NCBI GenBank assembly: GCA_900547995.1
Contig: URIY01000005.1
Span: forward strand, 1 to 52,557
Reading direction: 5' to 3'
Length of the DNA: 52,557 nt
Source of the DNA: an uncultured Mycoplasmatota bacterium
GTDB lineage: Bacteria > Bacillota_I > Bacilli_A > RF39 > UBA660
Part shown: positions 25,429 to 34,220 of the stretch, piece by piece
How positions within the stretch are numbered: the stretch's first letter is position 1
Layout of the letters: the number at the start of each line of letters is the position of its first letter
Translations under genes and position numbers: made by a program
The notes under the pieces: generated by a model
The model's database searches: none
The model's input: the letters and a program-made list of their open reading frames with translations, nothing else
What the model was told of the DNA's origin: nothing

Positions 25429-26514
25429 ATGCAAAAAGAAGATGAAAAAGTATTAGAAAAAACTTATGAATTAAACTTAGACAAGTTTGATGATTTACTG
25501 GCATTTGATGAAATAAATGAATCAAAAAATAATGAAGATATAAAAAAAGAAAATCAAGAGCCACTAGAAGAAAAAAAAGAAAATAATGATATAATCAAAA
25601 CAAACAAAGAAGAAGAAAAAACAATTGATTTTTCTGTCTTTGATAAATTGCTTGATGATTTTACAGAAAAAATAGAAATCATAAATGAAGAAAAAACTAT
25701 TAATAAAATTAGTATAGATTTATCAGAAAATGATTTAACTTTTATAAAAGAAAAAATAAGATATTATGAAGAAAGAATAGAAAATAATTATAGTCTTCAA
25801 AATATAGAAAAAGATGAGCAAAATATTTTAGAGTTAAATAATCATTTGGGTAATGTAAAAGAAATGTACTATCAAATTGAACAAGCTTTTAAGACAAAAG
25901 AGTTTAATAGTAAGGAAGAACTATTATCTTTAATAAATAATTGCAAAAAAGAAATTATTACTATGGAAGATATTTTAAATATTGATTATAAACTTAGCAA
26001 TATAGAAGTTAGATTAATAAATAATGCGATAAATAAACAAGAAAGATTGATAAATAAATTAAAAATTAAAATAAGTCATATAGATGATGAAATAAAAATT
26101 AAAAATTCACTAATAGTATTAAAAAAGATGATTTATAATTCTTTTAAAATGTTAACAGGAATATATTTTATGTACGCAAGTGATAATAATTTTATTAGGA
26201 TAATGACAGGTTCACTATTTATTTTAAATTCCATAATAGGTATGCGTAAGGCTATTAATGAAAAATTAAATGGTATAAAATATTATAAATATAAGGATTA
26301 TAGTAAAGATAACAATATTAAAAATATTTGTGATATATTAAATCTTGCCAATGATAATATAATTATTTTACAAAAAGAATTAAAAGAAAATTTTAGTTGT
26401 TATAAAGAATATTTTCATGATTATGAAGAAGTATATTTTAGTATTTGTAATATTAAAAAGATTATAGAAAATTCTACAAATAAATTAAATAGTTTATTTG
26501 TAAATGCTAGTTAA
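25429..26514 (+). CDS. Unknown coiled-coil protein with hydrophobic C-terminal region
   Basis: I do not recognise this 361-residue protein. Residues 1-85 are very acidic and low complexity. Residues about 90-230 are predicted long heptad helices (ENDLTFIKEKIRYYEERIEN). A moderately hydrophobic stretch, including IYFMYASDNNFIRIMTGSLFILN, may hold one or two membrane helices, and a helical end follows. The frame reaches an ATG at 25417 within the ATGGTGATACTG binding site, so ATG 25429 is the start. It overlaps or abuts tag. Confidence 0.6.
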   Translation: MQKEDEKVLEKTYELNLDKFDDLLAFDEINESKNNEDIKKENQEPLEEKKENNDIIKTNKEEEKTIDFSVFDKLLDDFTEKIEIINEEKTINKISIDLSENDLTFIKEKIRYYEERIENNYSLQNIEKDEQNILELNNHLGNVKEMYYQIEQAFKTKEFNSKEELLSLINNCKKEIITMEDILNIDYKLSNIEVRLINNAINKQERLINKLKIKISHIDDEIKIKNSLIVLKKMIYNSFKMLTGIYFMYASDNNFIRIMTGSLFILNSIIGMRKAINEKLNGIKYYKYKDYSKDNNIKNICDILNLANDNIIILQKELKENFSCYKEYFHDYEEVYFSICNIKKIIENSTNKLNSLFVNAS

Positions 26515-26530
26515 GGAAATACACCTAAAA

Positions 26531-27085
26531 ATGGATCATAGAGTAAGATGTAAATGGTGCAATTTAAATAATCCACTTTATATTCAGTATCATGATAATG
26601 AATGGGGAAAACTTAATCTGCACGATGATTATTTATTTGAAATGTTAATTCTTGAGTCTTTTCAGGCAGGTTTGTCATGGGAATGTGTATTAAATAAAAG
26701 AGAAAATTTTAGATGTGCTTTAGATCATTTTAATATAAATAAAATAGTTAAATATAATGATGAAAAAATTAATGAATTAATGCATAATTCTATGATAATT
26801 AGAAATAGGCTTAAAATTAAGGCCATGATAGAAAATGCTAAAATATATAAAAATATTCAAAGTGAATTTGGATCATTTCATAAATATTTAAAGACTTTTA
26901 CGGATGATAAAATAATATATGAGTATGATAAAACAACATCTGATTTATCGGATAAAATATCTAATGATTTAAAGAAACATGGTATGAAATTTGTAGGTTC
27001 TACAGTTATCTATTCATATCTTCAAGCAATTGGAATAATATATTCTCATCAAAAAGACTGTTTTATGTATAAAAAAAATAATTAA
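26531..27085 (+). CDS. tag: DNA-3-methyladenine glycosylase I
   Basis: The 184-residue product has RCKWCNLNNPLYIQYHDNEWG at the N-terminus and LFEMLILESFQAGLSWECVL, the alkyl-purine pocket. The C-terminal SHQKDCF supplies the His and Cys that, with the N-terminal Cys and His, bind the structural zinc. It removes 3-methyladenine from DNA. The frame extends to an ATG at 26504, but the family usually begins just before RCxWC, so 26531 is preferred. A terminator follows. Confidence 0.92.
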   Translation: MDHRVRCKWCNLNNPLYIQYHDNEWGKLNLHDDYLFEMLILESFQAGLSWECVLNKRENFRCALDHFNINKIVKYNDEKINELMHNSMIIRNRLKIKAMIENAKIYKNIQSEFGSFHKYLKTFTDDKIIYEYDKTTSDLSDKISNDLKKHGMKFVGSTVIYSYLQAIGIIYSHQKDCFMYKKNN

Positions 27086-27086
27086 T

Positions 27087-27127
27087 GTGAATATTATGGT
27101 TACTAATAATACTCACTTTTTTTAATT
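27087..27127 (+). terminator. Terminator after tag
   Basis: GTGA...TATTAT pairs with ATAAT...TCAC (27087-27116, with a small internal loop) followed by a T-run. Confidence 0.6.
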
Positions 27128-27139
27128 ATTCATAAAATA
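27115..27139 (+). promoter_or_regulatory. Candidate sigma-K promoter of the collagen-like gene
   Basis: CATAAAATA at 27131-27139 fits the sigma-K -10 pattern CATANNNTA. AC dinucleotides lie 14 and 18 bp upstream, so the -35 spacing is not ideal. No sigma-A promoter is evident. The gene type (BclA-like) fits late mother-cell expression. Weak on sequence alone. Confidence 0.35.
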
Positions 27140-27159
27140 ATCATGAAAGGAGAGATAAA

Positions 27160-27561
27160 ATGAATAACAAATACTCTCGTAAGATTGAATGTATTTTAGA
27201 AGAAGGAAAAAAATGTAAAGAAAAGTTATGCGTTATAGGCCCAACTGGACCAACAGGTCCACAAGGACCTGCTACTATAACAGTAGGTGTTACAACAACA
27301 GGTAATCCTGGAACTAGTGCTAATGTAACTAATGTTGGTACAAATGAAAACGCTATTTTAAACTTTACAATTCCTGCAGGTATGACTGGTCCAGCAGGAC
27401 CAATAGGCCCTCAAGGTTTGCAGGGAATACAAGGGCAAACTGGTCCAACAGGCCCAGCAGGTCCAACTGGTGCTGCAGGACCACAAGGTGCTATAGGACC
27501 ACAAGGTGTTGCTGGTCCTCAAGGTTTACAGGGACAGCAAGGTCCAACCTCCAAACAATAA
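27160..27561 (+). CDS. Collagen-like spore-surface protein, N-terminal half (interrupted)
   Basis: This 133-codon frame encodes a Cys-containing N-terminus (residues 1-26) and a first Gly-X-Y run (GPTGPTGPQGPA). Next is a short beta segment GTSANVTNVGTNENAILNF and a second Gly-X-Y run of about 15 triplets, rich in GPT and GPQ. Such proteins form exosporium filaments in BclA-type spores. Residues 1-129 are genuine; the last codons (SKQ) come from the inserted element, which interrupts the gene within GGTCCAAC (27541-27548). The missing C-terminal domain lies at 47717-48164, in the same reading phase. The ATG follows AAAGGAGAG. Confidence 0.9.
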   Translation: MNNKYSRKIECILEEGKKCKEKLCVIGPTGPTGPQGPATITVGVTTTGNPGTSANVTNVGTNENAILNFTIPAGMTGPAGPIGPQGLQGIQGQTGPTGPAGPTGAAGPQGAIGPQGVAGPQGLQGQQGPTSKQ

Positions 27562-27570
27562 AAGTGGCAC
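27541..27570 (+). other. attL: core plus left element arm
   Basis: Core GGTCCAAC (27541-27548) is followed by the arm CCAAACAATAAAAGTGGCAC (27551-27570). The arm is the inverted partner, with a few mismatches, of the arm at 47684-47702. Confidence 0.8.
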
Positions 27571-27596
27571 TTTATCAAATGTACCACTTTTATTTT
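27557..27596 (+). terminator. Hairpin just inside the element's left end
   Basis: A perfect 11-bp stem AATAAAAGTGG/CCACTTTTATT (27557-27567 with 27584-27594) is followed by a short T-run. It overlaps the att arm and the stop codon of the truncated collagen gene and probably ends its transcription before the element. Confidence 0.6.
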
Positions 27597-27640
27597 AGTG
27601 CCATTGATATTAACTCAATTATATCACATAACAACACATA

Positions 27641-27898
27641 TTAATCATATTTAAAACACACTTTTTCAGGATGTTTAGCTAACCATTTCAAACTTTTTAT
27701 TCTATTCTTAATATACTTAATATTTTCTCTTGCATATTTAATATTATATTTTTCCTCATCTATCGATGCTGGTATAACTTTGGTAGTGTAGCATTCAGTA
27801 CAACAAACTGATCTTTTCAATGGTTGTGCTGAAAAATATCCTTCCACACATTTGCTTCCACATAAGCAACAAGTACGTATTGTTTTATTTATTGTCAT
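27641..27898 (-). CDS. Small Cys-rich protein downstream of the recombinase
   Basis: The 85-residue product has a compact N-terminal Cys cluster (CCLCGSKC, then CCTECY), probably a zinc-binding knuckle. A helical basic C-terminus (KYIKNRIKSLKWLAKHPEK) follows. I do not recognise a family. It starts 16 bp after the large serine recombinase on the same strand with an AGAAGGAAT site, so it is co-transcribed, and it lies between the recombinase and the att site. A role as recombination directionality factor is possible by position only. Confidence 0.65.
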   Translation of the reverse strand: MTINKTIRTCCLCGSKCVEGYFSAQPLKRSVCCTECYTTKVIPASIDEEKYNIKYARENIKYIKNRIKSLKWLAKHPEKVCFKYD

Positions 27899-27914
27899 AA
27901 TTTATTCCTTCTTT

Positions 27915-29546
27915 CTATTTTAGTTCTTTATAAGGATTTTTAACCTTATAGTGTATATCTATTGTTCCATCTTCACTAATATATATGACATCAATTAATT
28001 TAGCAATTAATATTTTGTTTGGTTTCTTCAATGAAAGGAACTCTTTTACTATTTTTGAATAATCTGGTTCTTCTATATTCTTTTCCATTATTCCTTTTAA
28101 ATCATTTTCATAACATTCAATATTCTTTTTATGATAATTTATTGAATCTTCTGTCTCTTTTCTTAATCTGGCATATTGTTCTTCACTGATAATACCAGTA
28201 TCAAGTCTTTTATACATTTTGTCTAAGTCTTTATTTAATTTAGCAATCTCACGCTTGCTTTTATCTATTTTTAATTTTAATGATGTTTGTAATTCTTTAC
28301 TTTGTTCTTTATCTTTTAGTTTATCAGCAAAATTAGTATCATCAATGTATTGTAAACATTCTTTCTTTATACTTTTTAATACTAATTTTTCTAAATCTTG
28401 ATAAATAAATCTATGTGCTGTACATACATCTTTTCTTTTACCATATTTACGATAATAATTACATACTGTATAATTATTCTTTCTTTTTTCATAGTGCTGT
28501 ATACTAATACTATGATTACATTCAGCACATCTAATTAAACCTTTCAATAAATAATCATGAGAGTTCATAGTTTTATTTCTGTTAGATTTAATTAGTAATT
28601 GAACACTATCGAATTTCTGTTTTTCTATGATAACAGGAACTTTATTATATGCTCGTATCCAATCTTCTTTTGGTAAGCGTATTATTTTTTTAGATTTATG
28701 ACTCAAAGTTGTAGTTTTACACTGTACCATTGTTCCTGTATACATTTCATTTTCTAATATATCTCGTATGGTTTCAGTATCCCATATTTCAACTAAATCT
28801 AAATTTAAGTTTCTCTTATTTCCTTTAATAATAGTAGGTATTGGAACTTCATCTTTTATTAAGATATCAGCAATTTCATCCAAACTTTTATTTTCAAGTG
28901 CTAAATCAAATATTCTTTTAACTATTTCAGCACCTATAGGTTCTATAATTAAACAACCTTCATTATCAGGATCAATTTGTAGTCCTAGTGGGGGTTCACC
29001 ACCATTCCATATACCTTTTTTAGCATTTTCTCTTTTAGTTGCTTTTACTGCACGTGATGTATGTTTGGCATACATTTCATTCATCCAGTTTTTTATTGGT
29101 GCCATATCATTATTAGCACTTTCAGGTACATAGGTATCAACACCATCTAACACTGCTACATATCTAACATTATGTTCTGGAAACCAACGCTCCATATAGT
29201 TATCACTTTCAATATGTTCACGTCCAAATCTAGCTTGATCCTTAGTTATAACCATATTTGCTTTATTTGTTTCAATGAGTTTTATAATCTCTTTAAAATC
29301 ATCTCTATCAAAGGTTGTTCCAGAAATTCCATCGTCATATAGAGTAGCAACTATTTCAAATCTGATATTGGGATATTTTCGTTTTTCTTCTTCTATATAT
29401 CTCTTACATATATCAATTTGATTTTTGATGCTTCGACTTTTTTCTTCTGGTGTTTTTCCTTCTTCTTCTTTAGAAAGACGAGCATAGATAACAATATAAA
29501 GTACTGTTACAATACGAAATAAATTATCTCGCATTTCAGTTAACAA
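27915..29546 (-). CDS. Large serine recombinase (integrase/excisionase)
   Basis: The 543-residue product has an N-terminal resolvase domain with catalytic Ser25 in IYARLSKEE, then DDGISGTTFDRDDF and ITKDQARFGRE. The recombinase domain follows (GIWNGGEPPLGL), then a zinc ribbon (IRCAECNHSISI ... TVCNYYRK ... DVC) with a long coiled-coil insertion (about 415-480). The longer frame starts at a TTG inside the AAAGGAGGG site; TTG 29546, 6 nt after it, is preferred. It is the obvious enzyme for integrating and excising the surrounding element at 27541/47709. It resembles Bacillota phage and ICE integrases rather than SpoIVCA by context. Confidence 0.95.
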   Translation of the reverse strand: MLTEMRDNLFRIVTVLYIVIYARLSKEEEGKTPEEKSRSIKNQIDICKRYIEEEKRKYPNIRFEIVATLYDDGISGTTFDRDDFKEIIKLIETNKANMVITKDQARFGREHIESDNYMERWFPEHNVRYVAVLDGVDTYVPESANNDMAPIKNWMNEMYAKHTSRAVKATKRENAKKGIWNGGEPPLGLQIDPDNEGCLIIEPIGAEIVKRIFDLALENKSLDEIADILIKDEVPIPTIIKGNKRNLNLDLVEIWDTETIRDILENEMYTGTMVQCKTTTLSHKSKKIIRLPKEDWIRAYNKVPVIIEKQKFDSVQLLIKSNRNKTMNSHDYLLKGLIRCAECNHSISIQHYEKRKNNYTVCNYYRKYGKRKDVCTAHRFIYQDLEKLVLKSIKKECLQYIDDTNFADKLKDKEQSKELQTSLKLKIDKSKREIAKLNKDLDKMYKRLDTGIISEEQYARLRKETEDSINYHKKNIECYENDLKGIMEKNIEEPDYSKIVKEFLSLKKPNKILIAKLIDVIYISEDGTIDIHYKVKNPYKELK

Positions 29547-29571
29547 AAATATCCCTCCTTTCAAATTTGGT

Positions 29572-29661
29572 TTATTTACAAGTACAACATTCCAGTAATA
29601 ATTCTTCGATTATTGTTTGGATTGTTGGTCCTTCTTCATTAAAATGAACTATTACTTTCAT
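29572..29661 (-). CDS. 29-residue acidic peptide upstream of the recombinase
   Basis: A short ORF starts at an ATG placed after CTAGGAGGTTTAAGA, one of the best ribosome binding sites in the element. It encodes 29 residues, beginning MKVIVHFNEEGPTIQ and ending in ECCTCK. It stops 25 bp before the large serine recombinase start, so the two are probably co-transcribed. Function is unknown; a translated leader or a small recombination accessory peptide is possible. Confidence 0.5.
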   Translation of the reverse strand: MKVIVHFNEEGPTIQTIIEELLLECCTCK

Positions 29662-29701
29662 TTCTTAAACCTCCTAGTTTAATGTATTCTAATGAACACT
29701 A

Positions 29702-29743
29702 TTTAGACTAGGCTGCAACCAATTTTACAGTCTCTAATCTAAA
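29702..29743. repeat. Inverted repeat upstream of the recombinase operon
   Basis: TTTAGACTAG (29702-29711) and CTAATCTAAA (29734-29743) pair over 10 bp with one G-U, with a nested AGACT/AGTCT. The position upstream of the reverse-strand operon suggests an operator or RNA hairpin. Confidence 0.5.
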
Positions 29744-29785
29744 CCATATTCAAAATAAATGAAACTCCTTAACAAAAATTAAATT

Positions 29786-31261
29786 TTAAAGTTCTATACT
29801 TATTGGTTCTTGTCGAGAATGAATTTCATTTAACTGATTTTTTAGTCTTTCATTTTCTGTCTTCAATACTGACATATCTTCTTTTAACATTTGAGATATT
29901 AAACATCCTTCACTAATAGGGCAATCTGCATAATCTATATCATCTTCCATACTACAATAATCTATATCGGCTATAATGGAAGTTGCTTCTGACATAACAC
30001 CTTTTTTAGATTTTATAATTTGTATTTTTACATTATGTACTTTATCTAAGTAATCACTACCAAAAATAGTTAGAATGTTATCTGATAATGCTTGAACTTC
30101 ATATAATAGAAATTCAAGTAAATAGTTTCCAACATTTTTACTGGCACCGACACCACTATCTACTGGATCTATTGTTATCAAAATAGGGATTGATTTTCCT
30201 GTTCCCAAAAAATTTTTAGATTGATTGCGTAAATATTTATAGTAATCATTTGCTATAATATTTTTATTGATAATACTTCGTTTATTTGTTTCTAATTTCA
30301 TGTAAGTAAAATCATCTATTATAATCAAATCTATGCCTTTTTTAGTTTTAGTTTTAAAATCATTCTCTGAATATGCAAATAGTCTTTGCAAATTATGATG
30401 TGTACTTATATCAAATTGACGTTCATCAAATACTATCAAATGATTTTTGTACTTACTTTTAAAATCCTCATAAACAGGAATTAAAATATCCTTAACTTTT
30501 TCTTTTTTACTAAATAGATCAAGTTTAGTTAAAGGTCTATCAAAATTACTATTACAAGAATGTTTTGATAAAAGTGATAAATAAATATTGGCATCAGTTT
30601 TTCCTAGAGCAATATATAAAACATTTTTACCACTTTGTAATGCTTTATAAGCAATGTTTATAGCCCATAATTCTTTATAATCAGCTGTTACATTTTTTAA
30701 ATTTCCACTTTCAGTTGAATATACTTTATTACCTGTAATAGTAGTAATTGTTCCATTTTCTAATCCACCTATAATATGGTCAGTAATTATACTACCTGTA
30801 GAAATATCAATCACTGATTCTTCATCTTTCAATGTTATTAATTTTTCGAGTACATTATTTTCTTTGATATGTATTGCTTCTACATATCTATTAAGAAATA
30901 CGTCTGTTGTTTCTTTATCAATAATTCCTTTTGATACTTTTTTTAAAATCATTGATTGAATTTTTTTATTTTCTTTTTCTTTCCTTAATAATATTAGGTC
31001 ATCTATCTTTTCTAATATTTTTAGTTTCTCATAACCTAGTATATTGTTTAAGCCATCATAATTAATACTAAGTTGTTTTAATGCACCTTCTAAATCTGGA
31101 ATACCAATTAGTTCTATTTGTTCTAATACTTTTTCACAAAGTTGTATTTCTATATGATTTAGAACATTAGCATTAATTAAATATTTAATGTTTGATATCA
31201 AATCTTTATTAGTACTTTCTGATTTTAATATCTTGATTAATTTAGTATCGATTTTTTCCAT
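29786..31261 (-). CDS. DnaB-like helicase-fold ATPase with degenerate Walker A
   Basis: The product (about 491 residues) has a helical N-terminal third and a RecA-like C-terminal domain in DnaB order. The P-loop region is IIGGLENGTITTITGNKV, where the GKT/S is missing. Next come YKALQSGKNVLYIALGKTD, the Walker B strand DLIIIDDFTYMK, and a late IQIIKSKKGVMSEAT segment. The loss of the P-loop Lys suggests it may bind rather than hydrolyse ATP. It probably takes part in element replication. ATG 31261 is chosen because 31267 abuts the AAAGGA site. Confidence 0.7.
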   Translation of the reverse strand: MEKIDTKLIKILKSESTNKDLISNIKYLINANVLNHIEIQLCEKVLEQIELIGIPDLEGALKQLSINYDGLNNILGYEKLKILEKIDDLILLRKEKENKKIQSMILKKVSKGIIDKETTDVFLNRYVEAIHIKENNVLEKLITLKDEESVIDISTGSIITDHIIGGLENGTITTITGNKVYSTESGNLKNVTADYKELWAINIAYKALQSGKNVLYIALGKTDANIYLSLLSKHSCNSNFDRPLTKLDLFSKKEKVKDILIPVYEDFKSKYKNHLIVFDERQFDISTHHNLQRLFAYSENDFKTKTKKGIDLIIIDDFTYMKLETNKRSIINKNIIANDYYKYLRNQSKNFLGTGKSIPILITIDPVDSGVGASKNVGNYLLEFLLYEVQALSDNILTIFGSDYLDKVHNVKIQIIKSKKGVMSEATSIIADIDYCSMEDDIDYADCPISEGCLISQMLKEDMSVLKTENERLKNQLNEIHSRQEPISIEL

Positions 31262-31380
31262 TTTCATTCCTTTCTTTTTGAAGCTCTTATATCGTAGATA
31301 ATTGAGTACAATATTTCCTTATTTTATAAAGCATTTACACTAATTCTATGAACTCAATTTTATGCAATTTGAACTTAACT

Positions 31381-32511
31381 TTATAAATATATTGTTATCG
31401 ACCTATATTCAACATATTGTCCTATATCACTTTTTGATAATATATAATCTCGTTCATCTGATGCCCATACATCAAATTCATGTTTTTTATTAAATGGTTC
31501 ATCATCATATAAGACCTTATTCATTTCATAATGAATAATTGTTCTGTTAGCCACAAATGAATCTAATAATGCTTCGATATAAGAAATTGCCATTCTATAA
31601 ATCCTATTTTTATTTGGTTGCTGTTTACAATCATTTAATACTGTTGAAAACGATAATCCTTGTTTCTCTTTTTTACGCCCATTATATGGAATACGTTCTA
31701 AAAGTTCGTTTACATTTAAAGTAAATTTATAACGACCAATTTGATTGGTTTTTGCTGCTTTATATGTATGTATGAATAAAGTTTGTGCCAAATAGAAAGA
31801 CACGACATGTGTTACAACCTGACTAAATTTACATTCATAAGAGTTAGCTGGTAAAATATTAGAATATCTTCTAGACAATTTTAATACATTTCCAAATTCT
31901 CCAAATGAGTAAGAAAAGCCTATATTATTAGTACTAATTTTATAGTCATTTACTACAGTTAAGAACTTTTGAATAAAATGTCTATTATTAACTCCATATT
32001 TTTCTTTTCTAAATGTATTAGTAGTTTTTAAATAAACTTCTTTTTCTGATAAACTAATTAAAGTTGTGATATACCTTTTATAAGTATAATCATTAATAAC
32101 TATATTTCTCTTGGCAATAGACTTTTTACGATAATTTGTTTCTATTTCTTTAAATGAAATATCAAATTTATGATTATAACTTAGAAATTTATCTAAAAGA
32201 ATATTAGTAAATAATATTTCAACATCATTAAATACTAACTTACTTTTAAGTTTATTTATTATTTCTTCTTGTTGTTCATTAGGTAATTCATTATATTTTT
32301 TGGTAATTCCATTAACCTTTAAGAAATCAAGAGGAATAGCAGTACGTAGTCCTACTTTAAATCCTCGTCCTTTGACAAGATTAACTAAATATTGTATTCC
32401 ATTAATTTCTTTGTATGTTATTGTATGAACACCTAGACTATATAACGAACTTAATAGATTATCGTGACAAGTTAAGATAGCTTTGTGTTTAAACCTATTT
32501 TTAGTCTTCAT
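31381..32511 (-). CDS. Unknown 376-residue protein, possibly replication-related
   Basis: I do not recognise this protein. It is basic and helical with aromatic-rich segments (FSYSFGEFGNVLKLSRRYSN, NVNELLERIPYNGRKKEKQ). The C-terminal part resembles a winged-helix layout, but this is only a guess. The frame starts at a TTG (32532), but an AAAGGAC site points to ATG 32511, overlapping the upstream gene by 11 bp. Position between small DNA-binding-like proteins and the DnaB-like gene suggests the replication operon. Confidence 0.6.
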   Translation of the reverse strand: MKTKNRFKHKAILTCHDNLLSSLYSLGVHTITYKEINGIQYLVNLVKGRGFKVGLRTAIPLDFLKVNGITKKYNELPNEQQEEIINKLKSKLVFNDVEILFTNILLDKFLSYNHKFDISFKEIETNYRKKSIAKRNIVINDYTYKRYITTLISLSEKEVYLKTTNTFRKEKYGVNNRHFIQKFLTVVNDYKISTNNIGFSYSFGEFGNVLKLSRRYSNILPANSYECKFSQVVTHVVSFYLAQTLFIHTYKAAKTNQIGRYKFTLNVNELLERIPYNGRKKEKQGLSFSTVLNDCKQQPNKNRIYRMAISYIEALLDSFVANRTIIHYEMNKVLYDDEPFNKKHEFDVWASDERDYILSKSDIGQYVEYRSITIYL

Positions 32512-32812
32512 TACTTTGTCCTTTAAATCCAATTTTTATTTTATAATTAGGTTTAGAATCTCGTTCAAGATAAATATAACCACCTAATTCTAAATTAATT
32601 ATTCTAGTTTCAAATTTCTCATTTTTTAAGTCACAAAAATCAATCAATGTTTGAATTTTCAAATTCTCAATAATCGCAGCATTTAATAAAGTATTATCAT
32701 TATATTTATGTAATTGAAGTTCATAAAAAATCTTTGTAAATAAATTTTCAATTTCTTTCTTAGTTTCATTTTCTAAAAGTATTTCATATTTTACCTTTTT
32801 TAAATTATTCAC
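32501..32812 (-). CDS. Unknown 103-residue protein
   Basis: I do not recognise it. A GTG at 32812 follows AGAAGGAATTTAAAA and is a better start than the ATG at 32851, which has no site. The protein reads helix-helix-then-beta (LELGGYIYLERDSKPNYKIKIGF), perhaps a small winged-helix protein. It overlaps the following gene, so the genes are translationally linked. Confidence 0.55.
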   Translation of the reverse strand: MNNLKKVKYEILLENETKKEIENLFTKIFYELQLHKYNDNTLLNAAIIENLKIQTLIDFCDLKNEKFETRIINLELGGYIYLERDSKPNYKIKIGFKGQSNED

Positions 32813-32867
32813 TTTTAAATTCCTTCTTTCTGTAATTGTTTTTGAGCACACATATCTGCTTCATATA

Positions 32868-33047
32868 TTATTTTTGTTTGATATTTTTATCTTGTTGTAA
32901 GTAATTTACTAATTGTAATAAAGTATTAATAGTAATATCTTTTGCTTCTAAAAGTTCATCTTTTAAACAATCAATTTCTTCTAAGCAATTTTCTAATTCG
33001 ATATCTAGGCAATCTTCACAAGTACATATATTAGATTTTTTAGCCAT
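32868..33047 (-). CDS. Small Cys-containing coiled-coil protein
   Basis: The 59-residue product starts at the ATG after AAAGGAGGAAAAAGT; the frame's earlier ATG lies upstream of this site. It has CTCEDCLDIELENCLEEIDC, four spaced Cys in an acidic helix, followed by a leucine-patterned helix. It may bind a metal or dimerise. It is the first gene of the leftward operon that ends with the recombinase; a promoter TTGGCA-17-AATAAT can be read upstream on the reverse strand. Confidence 0.55.
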   Translation of the reverse strand: MAKKSNICTCEDCLDIELENCLEEIDCLKDELLEAKDITINTLLQLVNYLQQDKNIKQK

Positions 33048-33183
33048 ACTTTTTCCTCCTTTCTTGTCTACCATTAAAATTGACTGATATTATTAAATTT
33101 GCTACAATATATGCCAATAACTCGCTTTTTAAAGGAGACACTTATAATTTTATTTATTTTAAAAAAATTTACATTATCTATGG

Positions 33184-33203
33184 TGGTAATAACTTGGTAA
33201 TAA
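33184..33203. promoter_or_regulatory. Tandem operator-like repeats in the divergent region
   Basis: TGGTAATAA occurs twice (33184-33192 and 33195-33203), spaced by one helical turn (11 bp), directly before the CGNR-type gene and between divergent transcripts. A regulator-binding site is a reasonable guess. Confidence 0.4.
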
Positions 33204-33219
33204 TATAGATGGAGGCATT

Positions 33220-34212
33220 ATGATAGAAATACAAATTGATGATTCTACTGAACAAAATGATAGTTTTAATTCTAGATATACATATATAAATGATTTATAT
33301 TTTCTAAAAAATGAAAAATTAGATTTATGTGATACCAATAGCTATGAAAAATATGAACATAATTATTGTGATAATAAAACAACATTAGAAAGCATTATTG
33401 ATTTAGGAAATCAATTAATTAGTAAATATAAATTAAATAATGTCAATGATCTTTATAAAGTTAAAATCGATGAATTAATAACTGAATGGCTATTAATAAA
33501 TCCAAATCCTTATTCATATTTTTTTATTAATAATAAAAGTTCAATAATAAACTTTGCTAAAACTTGTGTTATTTATTCTACTGTTTACGATATACACAAA
33601 TGGTTAATTAAAATATGGAACAATATTGATGAAATATCAACCGCTCCAAAAATAAGTAAGGAATTAGAACATTTAGAGATTGATTTAAATTTCATTAACT
33701 TTGAAAACCACATAAAAACAAAATATAATATTGGTGTAAAATTTGAGGAGTTGAAAATTAATATAATTGATATATATAAGAATGTTAAGAATGAGATTAT
33801 AGAAAAACTAGAATTATTTAAAAATAGGAATTTCAATGATAAAACATCACAAGAATACTGTAAATTCATAATTGATTTCATACTTGAAATAGTACAATCT
33901 TGTATCCCAATTATTGAGGAACCACATTTTGTTGAAAAAAAAATAATTTTTGAAGATGATATAAGTCAATATAGATTAAAAGAATCTGCAGATTCCATAA
34001 TAGAACTTGCTTGTAACGAATTAATTCATATACTAACTTCAAAAACGGTAGAAGGAAAAACCATTTGTAAAAATCCTGATTGCAACAATGAATTTGATTC
34101 TAAATATGGGCAAGAATTTTGCAAAGCTGTAAGGTGTCAGAAATATAGAAAAAATAAAAAGAGTAAAGATTGGTATGATTTACATAAAAAGAAAGGAACT
34201 AACAAAAATTAG
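33220..34212 (+). CDS. CGNR-type zinc-finger protein, element cargo
   Basis: The 330-residue product has a long helical N-terminal region (about 1-270) and a C-terminal zinc finger: CKNPDCNNEF, GQEFCKAVRCQKYRKNKK. The Cys-X4-Cys / Cys-X4-Cys spacing with basic residues resembles CGNR fingers. These occur in DNA-binding regulators and in abortive-infection-like proteins. It is one of only two forward genes inside the element, has its own GGAGG site and operator-like repeats, and shares a terminator with the convergent resolvase. This pattern suggests independently expressed cargo. Confidence 0.65.
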   Translation: MIEIQIDDSTEQNDSFNSRYTYINDLYFLKNEKLDLCDTNSYEKYEHNYCDNKTTLESIIDLGNQLISKYKLNNVNDLYKVKIDELITEWLLINPNPYSYFFINNKSSIINFAKTCVIYSTVYDIHKWLIKIWNNIDEISTAPKISKELEHLEIDLNFINFENHIKTKYNIGVKFEELKINIIDIYKNVKNEIIEKLELFKNRNFNDKTSQEYCKFIIDFILEIVQSCIPIIEEPHFVEKKIIFEDDISQYRLKESADSIIELACNELIHILTSKTVEGKTICKNPDCNNEFDSKYGQEFCKAVRCQKYRKNKKSKDWYDLHKKKGTNKN

Positions 34213-34220
34213 TTCCTTTC
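34191..34220. terminator. Bidirectional terminator
   Basis: A perfect 12-bp stem GAAAGGAACTAA/TTAGTTCCTTTC (34191-34202 with 34209-34220) holds the stop codons of both convergent genes. Confidence 0.8.

Noticed and set aside
28219..29133. Forward ORFs over the large serine recombinase
   Set aside because: Shadow frames of the recombinase with no ribosome binding sites.
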